Shown: piece after piece, positions 56,626 to 64,000 of the stretch
Layout: every line of letters begins with the position of its first letter
Position numbering within the stretch: the stretch's first letter is position 1
NCBI RefSeq assembly: GCF_963966145.1
Contig: NC_091046.1
Coordinates: forward strand, 32,860,001 to 32,924,000
Length of the DNA: 64,000 nucleotides
Source: Tenebrio molitor
Lineage: Eukaryota > Arthropoda > Insecta > Coleoptera > Tenebrionidae
Direction: 5' to 3'
Made by a program: the position numbers and the translations under genes
The notes under the pieces: model-generated
What the model was told of the DNA's origin: nothing
Databases searched by the model: none
What the model saw: only the letters and a program-made list of their open reading frames with translations

Positions 56626-57367
56626 TTATGCCACAAGATTTATAAACGGCACTTTAGACACGCGTTTTATGTTAGGCACGAGCGAAGCGTAGCGGAGCGA
56701 GTGTTTAATAAACAAGTGTCGAGAGAAGTTTATAAACGAGTTGAATACTATACTTTTTCTACGACCAAATTAACAAATGGAACACACAAACGAAACAAGC
56801 AACTTTTTTATTAAACGTTACAACGTTACAAACTAAATGAACATACCAAATAGGAATATATATATTTCTCAGGATACAAACTGTTGGTGGCTTCAGGTCC
56901 ATATTTGAAAAATACAACGAATTATTCCACTGCAATGACGTTTTCTTTCACGCCGGATGCGAAACTGATAAACGTCAAAATACCAACTTGATCTAGAGCT
57001 AAATATGTCCAAAAAATTCAAGCCGTGTTTAAAGAAACTTCGAGCGTGTTTAATATCCCGAAAACGCCCGAATGGACACCAAGTTGTGACTAATGAACAA
57101 TCGTTTTTAAAGTGACGTTTTATACACTATTTGTCAGTGCAAAATGTGACACTTTAGAGAAGGAAGTAGAAAAAGTTATTTACGTATTTATAGTTCGGCG
57201 GTAATAATTTTAACAGAAAATTAGGTAGGTATCTCGGGTCAATTCAGCTTGGTTTAAATTGATGTCGGGTAAGTTACTAGGCCGGGTCTTCGACTCGGCT
57301 CCATCCCAATTTTTTTTTAATTAGAAAAAGTTTTATTTAGGACACTTCATATCTTTAGGTATAAATA
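56626..57367. other. Remainder of the 54957 repeat and spacer
   Basis: Contains GGCACGAGCGAAGCGTAGCG near 56676 (a foldback-like GC patch) and no coding region. Confidence 0.4.
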
Positions 57368-57654
57368 CAGGGTCTATCAGAACTGGCGGACCAAAATAAT
57401 ACGGTGAAATCATCATCTTCTGGGAATAATAGGAAAAATATTGAAAAAAATCCATCCTCATTGGATTTTAAAATAAGAACGTTGTTAATTGACCAATCGC
57501 GTGTAGATATAAAATTACCTTAAAAAATTATACAGCGTGTTTATAAATGTCTGTTATCACGTTGCCTTTGAAAAAAGCTAATTCTCTACAAAATCGTGAA
57601 CTTTACTAGCAATAGCACGTCAAAATAATCATACGTCAAGTAGACAGATTGTGA

Positions 57655-58155
57655 AAGATGCAATTCGAACAAAATAAATTCATTTTAGAGGCTTATTTTA
57701 GGAACAGTAAAGGGTGTTTTTTTAAATTTGGCGTCGAAGTAGGCGTTGGAGAGTCGATTGAGATCGCACCACTCGTGTAAAAGTGTAAGATTTAAACAGC
57801 TGATCCGTGATCCGTAACCTGTATAGTGCGTTCACAATCGACAGTTCAACGCCTACTTCGACGCCAAATTTAAAAAAACACCCGTTATAGATAACGATGG
57901 CGTCTGGGCATACTCTGTCGAGCCTTGTCTCGATTAATTCCGCATCAGATTTCCAGATTACCATTGTGACAATCATTGTCTACGTCAGAAAATCAAACGA
58001 ACTTTAGAACGCATTCAGGAAACTGGGAGCATCGTAAAAAGCAAGTCTTCAGGTAGGCCACCAGTTGCTCAAGACATTGTGGAAGATATCCGCGAAAGAA
58101 TTGAAGATAATCCAAACATTTCTTTGCGGAGATTGGCACTTCAGTCTAAATCCAC
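57655..58155 (+). pseudogene. Mariner-type transposase N-terminal region, MITE-interrupted
   Basis: Before the MITE: FEQNKFILEAYFRNS. After it: NDGVWAYSVEPCLD, a stop, then DNHCLRQKIKRTLERIQETG and KSSGRPPVAQDIVEDIRERI, then NPNISLRRLALQS. This is the HTH and linker of the transposase; the catalytic domain is absent. Confidence 0.75.
57713..57884. mobile_element. 172 bp foldback MITE inside the transposase fragment
   Basis: Arms GGGTGTTTTTTTAAATTTGG, then CGTCGAAGTAGGCGTT, and complement. The GTCGAAGTAGGC core is also in the TIR of the 16194 MITE. Confidence 0.8.
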
Positions 58156-58676
58156 TGATCTGCTCCTCTACTCTCGTTTGCTTTTCTGACCATTCGTATG
58201 TTCATCTGGTAACCCTAAGCTCTTCTAGGGTGCTATCATCCGGACCAGATGAATCCTGTTTTTTTTTTTAGAGATGGATCCTCCTCTAACCTTCATTCTT
58301 TTTCAATCTGGCTTAAGACAGACTTGACTGAAATCAAATCTGCCTGAAATGGATAAGTCTATTTCACGTTTACCTACCACTTATACTACGGCTGTCACTT
58401 TATTGGTAAAAGGGTAAAACATTGATGGCATTGACATTTTGCACTGACATTTGTTGTCAGATTACACTTAACCTCAAATTTATTATAGTACTGGTTACCA
58501 TTTGTATGAATCTAATTTCATGGCAAACCGCGATCACAGAAATTTATAAACACCCTGTATTAGTAACTATCGAAACAAATTTGATTGTTGCAAAGACATA
58601 ATAATTGAATATTATGTCATAATAAATTATTTCTGACAATTACAAAAGTCATTAAAAACGCTTAATGTTTACTTCT

Positions 58677-58780
58677 TCAGAATATTTTGATATGCTTGTC
58701 TTATATGGACAGTGTGATGAGAGTGCCTAGGGAGAATGCCACAGTTGCTGCTCAAATTTATCGGATTGGCGGATTGTAAA
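58677..58780 (+). pseudogene. Outer element transposase start, frameshifted
   Basis: EYFDMLVLYGQCDES, a frameshift/stop, then ENATVAAQIYR: the HTH start of the mariner-type family, cut off by the repeat that follows. Confidence 0.65.
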
Positions 58781-59684
58781 ATTTTGTTCTATGAATATCT
58801 TAAACTAAGTCGTATCCATCCGCTGTTCTAGAGACATCATATCTTGCAAATATAAGTGGGCACTCTTTGTGAAGAAATAGTGACCAACTGAATGAAAACA
58901 AGTTAGCATTTTATCGATAGTATACCTACATGTGAAGGTTCTTAATCACCCTGACGCTCTGCCTGGATGAACAGTTTTACGGGAGTAGACGTGTGAAAAT
59001 ATCGGTCCTACAGCTTTGATTACCTTCCAAATTATGCAATGCAGGCTTTGGTAAGTCCTATTTTCCTTTACAAACAAGATGAGAGACCTCTCACTATCAC
59101 GTAGCTTATTCTCAGTTTCGGCTCTTTCTTTCCCAGTCAAGTCTATCTCATCCAAAATAATGCCAGCCAATATCAGATTAGTCAAAATGTGTGCTCGTAC
59201 AGCTCGTGAATAGGCATGACCATTCAGCATCTTGTCCAGGCCTGTGATCTGTATAAATAGTCATAAACAGCGTCTTCAAGCAACTTCCTGCCATTATTGC
59301 ACCGATACAACCCATGAATGACATGAGGAGATGGAACTCTCCAAGCCTCACAACCACGCAGCTTAACTCAGAAGGTTGGCCACCCTCAACAATATCTCTG
59401 GCCTTAAAGAACAGTGGTTGATCAAAAGTAACGAAGCAGGTTTTTTGAAAATGACTTTTACTTCTCTCACTGGCTTCAAAAGGTGATATGAACACTGTAT
59501 CGTAATCAGTAGGTGGGATGCGGATAAATGAGAGGAAAATAATTTTTGAGCCATAAAAATCAAGACCACTTGTCACCTGCTTAATGAACCCGTTCGAAAC
59601 GAGCATACTTGGGGTAGTTGATGGATTTTCCATACAATCAGAATAAGTATAGCGCTGAGGGCAGAATTTCTCCACCGACTTCAC
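58780..59684 (-). pseudogene. Uncharacterised repeat-borne protein, frameshifted
   Basis: Frame 1 (59684-59178) includes VTFDQPLFFKARDIV, LSCVVVRLGEFHLLMSFMGC and IGAIMAGSCLKTL. The reading shifts at about 59235 to MLNGHAYSRAVRAHILTNLI (59230-58946). I recognise this arrangement from multi-copy uncharacterised proteins of invertebrate genomes but know no function. The continuation toward 58780 encodes KMLPCFHSVGHYFFTKSAHL-like sequence (intact reading in copy 2). Confidence 0.6.
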
Positions 59685-60322
59685 AGACTCCCTTCAAGTT
59701 GTTAACCACACATACTAAATTACGTTAAAATAACTTATTTGATCGGTTTAGGCCCTATACGTGATGTTTGATGCGCTGAAAACTTGTTTTCATTTATTTT
59801 TCCCAAATTCCCTTTTTCGAGGTTTTCGGTTAGATGCCACTTTTTAGAGAAGCATTGGACCTGCGGCTGCCCATCAGTTTAAAGCTAAATAAATACGCTT
59901 CAAGTTCATTGCCCTTGACTTTTCTCATGGGGCGAGTATTTTTGACGATATTTAATAAAAAAGGGAAATAAACAAAAAAATTTTACTTCTTGGAAAAAAT
60001 ACCCAATTTTTGAAAAGCTCTATCTCGGAAACTGCTGGACGCACAAAGTTTGCTTAGGCCTCAAACTGAAGTGAATTTAATCTAGTTTAAAAAAGATGAC
60101 TTCAACTTTTTCTGTTAGACTCATATCTTAAGAGATATTGAGCAAAAACTGAAAATAGTGCGAACATTTTGCTGTTCTTCGGCTACCACGCAGCGCGCAC
60201 AAGTCTTTCGAAGTTGCAAATTTGGTTTTTTACTCTTGGCTGAGGTCCAAAGAACATATTAAAAAATCAGAACTACATGACCTTTTGCAAGGTCGAATGT
60301 TTATATTGACTGGACTACTAGC
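58780..60322 (-). repeat. Dispersed repeat with uncharacterised protein, copy 1
   Basis: Copy 1 keeps a minus-strand coding part (58780-59690) next to a conserved non-coding part (59690-60322, TTTGATCGGTTTAGGCCCTA to TTGCAAGGTCG). Copy 2 (61690-63342) has the non-coding part in the same direction but part of the coding segment inverted. Confidence 0.8.
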
Positions 60323-60769
60323 CTAGGGCCAGTTTATTGAAGCGAAATTAAGTTAATCGTAATCAAATGCGAGATTAACTGAACTCATGATCAGATTGAA
60401 CCAATCGAAGTTTCGGATTTATGGGTTAATCATACATTGAAATTTAAATCAAATTGAATATGCAGTACGCAGTTCGTTTTCCCAACAGGGAACATCCTAG
60501 CAGAAATACTATAACCTAAAAACGTCCGTCATTGCACAAACAATGCGGATACCCAACAATGCATATGCATCATTTGAAATGCATCCATAGTTACAAATAA
60601 AGCAGGAAAACTAATTTATAGGTAACTTAACATCAACAACAGGATTAGTCAGTTCAAATTGCTTATTTCCTAATCACTATTTAAGATTGATTTTTTTGAA
60701 CATTTTTCCTATTATTCCCAGAAGATGATAAACTCGCCGTATTATTTCGGTCCGCCAGTTCTGATAGAC
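60323..60769. other. Spacer and right end of the 57368 element
   Basis: AT-rich with no coding region; contains the right TIR. Confidence 0.4.
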
Positions 60770-60789
60770 CCAGTGGCGGCTCGTCAGGT

Positions 60790-61028
60790 AACTTTTAATA
60801 CATCATTAGATTCAGAAAAAAAAACTCTATCAGACTGAGCCTAAAAAACTACATGTGTCCATTAAAAAAAAAAGTTGACTATCGTTAGCCATTGAAAATA
60901 ACGCCAAAAAAAAACCTTTATGGCTGCTTCGTAGCGCATGAAAAACCATATCTTTGGTTTTTTTGTTCATTGAAATCGGATAACAAATAAAAAAGTTATG
61001 GGTTGAGGCATTTTTTATCAAACAGCCT
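60790..61028. mobile_element. Right half of the 55640-type MITE
   Basis: Matches 56380-56623 and ends AACAGCCTG|TA. The left half is missing. It joins directly to the element at 61031. Confidence 0.75.
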
Positions 61029-61030
61029 GT

Positions 61031-61360
61031 AAATGTGCATCTAAGCAAGCCATGAAAATCTGATTTTCAGTTGGTAGTAAAGCTAAAGGTAGTTACTTTA
61101 ACTTTCAAAGTTGCTTGCTCTGCGCGAACCCGATTTTACTAATTTTTTAGTTTTTGTCCATTTTAACATTGCTGATTTCAAAAGCAATGTTACGTCTTTT
61201 TACTGATTGAATTAAAGTAATTCTTATTTGTTTTTGTCTTTGTATTTTTACCAAGTAAAGATTTATTGGACATGACCTTCATAAATGTGACTTTTGTAAT
61301 GTAACTAAATTAAAGGTGCTTTTACAAATGCACAGCTCACTTGATGAACATTTATATGAA
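61031..61360. mobile_element. Copy 2 of the 28328 element
   Basis: AAATGTGCATCTAAGCAAGC through GATGAACATTTATATGAA; nearly the same sequence as copy 1. Confidence 0.75.
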
Positions 61361-61689
61361 ATCAATTATAAAGATAGCAGAGATACGAAAAATCTGACAC
61401 TGTCAAAGTCATAGCCTTTATATTTGTATTAATCATTGTCCGTTATTTTCTTCAAAAGAATTTTCTGCAAGTAAAAGATTCAATCACTAAAGTGCACAGA
61501 TAAATACATCCAAACTACAAGAAATAAGAAAATCTAAAATTTGCCAACAAATTTGTTCACAATACGAAGATTTAATGCTCTTGTAAAATGCTAATTTTAT
61601 GACTGACGGGTCTCGAGAGGGTACCTGCTGCAGTGTTTGACCGATCCAAGAATTCTGAATACTTCTGCAACTTGAACTACACCTCGCCC
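61361..61689. other. Spacer, nothing recognised
   Basis: No coding or repeat structure that I can support. Confidence 0.35.
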
Positions 61690-63342
61690 AAAAGTTTTAT
61701 TACTGTGCAACAGCCTTAAGCTGCGTGGTTGTGAGGCTTGGAGAGTTCCATCTCCTCATGTTATTCATGGGTTGTATCGGTGCAATAATGGCAGGGCGTT
61801 GCTTGAAGGCGCTATTTATGACTATTTATACAGATCACAGACCTGGACAAGATGCTGAATGGTCATGCCTATTCACGAGCTGTACGAGCACACATTTTGA
61901 CTAATCTGATATTGGCTGGCATTATTTTGGATGAGGTAGACTTGAGTGGGAAAGAAAGAGCCGAAACTGAGAATAAGCTACGTGATAGTGAGAGGTCTCT
62001 CATCTTGTTTGTAAAGGAAAATAGGACTTACCAAAGCCTAAGAGCCAAATTCAAAACTGCATTGTATAATTTGGAAGGTAATCAAAACTGTGGGACCAAT
62101 ATTTTCTCACGTCTACTCCCGTGAAACTATTCATCCAGGCAGAGCGTCAGGGTGATTAAGAACCTTCACCTGTATACTATCGATAAAATGCTACCTTGTT
62201 TTCATTCAGTTGGTCACTATTTCTTCACAAAGAGTGCCCACTTATATTTGCAAGATATGATGGCTCTAGAACAGCGGATGGATCCAACTGAATTTAAGAT
62301 ATTCATGGAACAAATTTTACAATCCGCCGATCCGATAAATTTTGGCCCAGCCTATGGTCAGATTTGATTGCTGATGTGGTTTATGAAAAGCTACGGTGGA
62401 TTGGCACATGTGCGTGGAATCTCCAGCGGTGAGCTAGCACAGTGGACCGTAAAAATGGGGTTCATGATAAACATACTTGTATATGCCAGGACATGTACCC
62501 GCCGGAGCTCAAATTAAAGCGCGCCAATGAATGAGAGGAAAATAATTCTTGGTCGATCAAAATCAAGACCACTTGTCATTTGCTCCATGAACCCGTTCCA
62601 AACGAGCATACTTGGGGTGTTCAATGATTTTCCATACAATCAGAACCAGAACAAGTCTGGCGCTGAGGGCAGTATTTCTCCACCAACTTCACAGACTCTT
62701 CAAGTTGTTAACCACACATACTAAATTACGTAAAAATAACTTATTTGATCGGTTTAGGCCCTATACGTGATGTTTGATGCGCTGAAAACTTGTTTTCATT
62801 TATTTTTCCCAAATTCCCTTTTTCGAGGTTTTCGGTTAGATGCCACTTTTTAGAGAAGCATTGGACCTGCAGCTGTCCGTCAGATCTCAATTTAAAGCTA
62901 AATAAATACATTTCAAGTTCATTGCCCATGACTTTTTTCATGGGGCGAGTATTTTTGACGATATTTAATAAAATACAAGACGTAAACAAAAAATTTTTAC
63001 TTCTTGGAAAAAATACCCAATTTTTAAAGAGCTCTATCTCGGAAACTGCTGCATGCACAAAGTTCGCTTGGGCCTCAAACTGTAGCGAATGTAATCTAGT
63101 TTAAAAAAAGTAACTTCAACTTTTTCTGAGACTCATATCTTAGGAGATATTGAGCAAAAACTGAAAATAGTGCAAACATTTTGCTGTTCTTTGGCTACCA
63201 CGCAGCGTGCACAAGTCTTTCGAAGTTGCAAATTTGGTGTTTTACTCTTGGCTGAGATCCAAACAACATATTAAAAAATCAGAACTACATGACCTTTTGC
63301 AAGGTCGGACCCTTTTTTATGTTTATATTGACTGGACTATGA
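61690..63342 (+). repeat. Dispersed repeat with uncharacterised protein, copy 2 (internally inverted)
   Basis: 61720-62350 corresponds to 59350-58750 of copy 1 in reverse, whereas 62530-63342 corresponds to 59527-60322 in the same direction. An inversion (or two head-to-head partial insertions) is therefore needed to relate the copies. Confidence 0.8.
61744..62520 (+). pseudogene. Uncharacterised repeat-borne protein, second copy
   Basis: Reads RVPSPHVIHG-type sequence, IMAGRCLKALFMTIYTDH, then after the same one-base shift as copy 1 MLNGHAYSRAVRAHILTNLI (61852 on), DSERSLILFVKENRTYQSL, and in a third frame NLHLYTIDKMLPCFHSVGHY, HLYLQDMMALEQRMDP and YGGLAHVRGISSGELAQW. Several frame changes make it non-functional. 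Function unknown. Confidence 0.6.
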
Positions 63343-63522
63343 ATTAAACTCGGGTTTTCTTTATGTTGTTGTTAAGCACCGCTAGATTTCGGAAGAGTTA
63401 AAGTAAAATGTTGTAAGTGCGCCACTATGGGAGTTAGGTGACAATCAGGAAGTCGTGGGGTTGTCTAGTAAATTTCTCTGGAGGCCACGGTTAAGTTATG
63501 ACCGTTAGCGGAGGCGGACCTA
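63343..63522. other. GC-richer right-edge sequence
   Basis: Together with 63833-64000 this forms a unit interrupted by a MITE. CTGCTCGATGCGGCTCTGAG (63840) and CTGCTCGAAGCGGCTTGGGA (63941) are a degenerate duplication. No frame recognised. Confidence 0.4.
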
Positions 63523-63523
63523 A

Positions 63524-63832
63524 AGGCCCATACACAATGGCGTTAACGTTACGTCGATGTTAAAACGTTAATGTTAACGTTAGATCTAGAAATTCAAAAT
63601 TACATGTATTTCATTGTGGACCGTTCACAATGACGTTATAGTGAAAATTAATGTTGCATGATATTGTTAGCGTTAACGTTAGTTCTAGAAATATTCTGGA
63701 TTCTTAACGTTACATTCTAACATTAGCCAACGGAAATAATTTATAAAAAGTACTGAAATACATGTAATTAGATCTAACGTTAACATTAACGTTTTAACAT
63801 CGACGTAACGTTAACGCCATTGTGAAAGGGCT
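63524..63832. mobile_element. ~309 bp MITE
   Basis: Arms CACAATGGCGTTAACGTTAC, then GTCGATGTTAAAACGTTAAT, at the left and the complement at the right; GTTAACGTTA motifs recur inside. Confidence 0.8.
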
Positions 63833-64000
63833 GTAAGTCCTGCTCGATGCGGCTCTGAGATGCTAACGTGAAACCTCCGTCGCGGTTCTAGGGACCTCGG
63901 GTTTGTCGGTAAACGGTTGGTTGGGGAAGACGGATCAAGCTCTGCTCGAAGCGGCTTGGGAGGCTCATCGTACAACCCCGAGCGCTTCTATCACTCTTTC

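Larger units (their letters stand above)
54957..57300. mobile_element. Unclassified 2.3 kb repeat with a nested MITE
   Basis: Begins AACTTACCCGACCAAAGG and ends with GTCGGGTAAGTTACTAGGCC, an inverted terminal motif. Contains a GTCTGTCTGTGCGTCTGTCT run and a two-copy internal repeat (55176-55630). The MITE at 55640-56623 is inserted inside. No protein found. Confidence 0.5.
57533..58557 (+). mobile_element. Inner mariner-type element with transposase fragment
   Basis: TIRs CAGCGTGTTTATAAATGTCT and complement (AATTTATAAACACCCTG) with TA on each side. It carries a plus-strand transposase N-terminus split by a MITE at 57713-57884; sequence after about 58150 is unrelated. Confidence 0.75.
57368..60770. 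mobile_element. Mariner-type element broken by two insertions
   Basis: TIRs CAGGGTCTATCAGAACTGGC and the complement ending at 60770, with a long inner match (GGACC, AATAATACGG, CATCTTCTGGGAATAATAGG). Left flank TA; the right TA is lost. Contents: an inner TA-flanked element (57533-58557), a transposase N-terminal fragment at 58677-58780 and an inserted repeat (58760-60650). Confidence 0.75.

Noticed and set aside
59178..59260. Programmed ribosomal frameshift in the uncharacterised repeat protein
   Set aside because: The same shift in both copies is explained more simply by descent from one defective source. No slippery heptamer with a downstream structure is evident.

Overview
This is an AT-rich invertebrate nuclear segment, most likely from an insect and plausibly a beetle. 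The genes have short introns (about 50-60 bp) with ordinary GT-AG sites. DNA transposons and foldback MITEs are very dense, and the gene set is insect-like (UDP-glycosyltransferase, bee-venom-type phospholipase A2, SMYD4-like, HBS1, PDPR). The order-level guess is inference.

Genes, left to right. A THAP-domain/P-element-type transposase gene runs off the left edge (1-1883, minus). An intact 12-exon PDPR-like gene lies at 17890-21593 (plus). HBS1 spans 28917-37781 (plus); after exon 3 it can be read either into an alternative last exon ending at 30233 (a SKI7-like isoform) or across a 6.6 kb intron into the GTPase exons. A group III secreted phospholipase A2 (37868-38578, minus) converges on HBS1. 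A SMYD4-like gene (49366-52589, plus) converges on a UDP-glycosyltransferase gene (52619-54701, minus), with 29 bp between the stop codons. For all of these except the edge gene, the exon lengths I derived sum to a whole number of codons.

Mobile DNA fills nearly everything else. At 10.6-16.0 kb a decayed R4/Dong-type LINE is split by a 1.47 kb palindromic TA-flanked element and by a 5'-truncated LINE of another clade. At 21878-23490 there is a complete Tc1-type element with an uninterrupted 339-aa DD34E transposase. At 40.3-45.2 kb a Tc1 remnant contains a TTAA-flanked 3.9 kb insertion. At 57.4-60.8 kb mariner-type elements are nested. At 58.8-63.3 kb there are two rearranged copies of a repeat carrying an uncharacterised protein. 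More than twenty MITE/foldback elements are delimited by inverted repeats and, in many cases, by TA duplications.

Three things stand out: the SKI7-like alternative exon of HBS1; a TIR element (5122-5872) that carries the N-terminal half of a tyrosine-recombinase-like protein and shares its termini with several foldback MITEs; and a triplicated exon in the THAP transposase gene. No rRNA, tRNA or CRISPR array was recognised.
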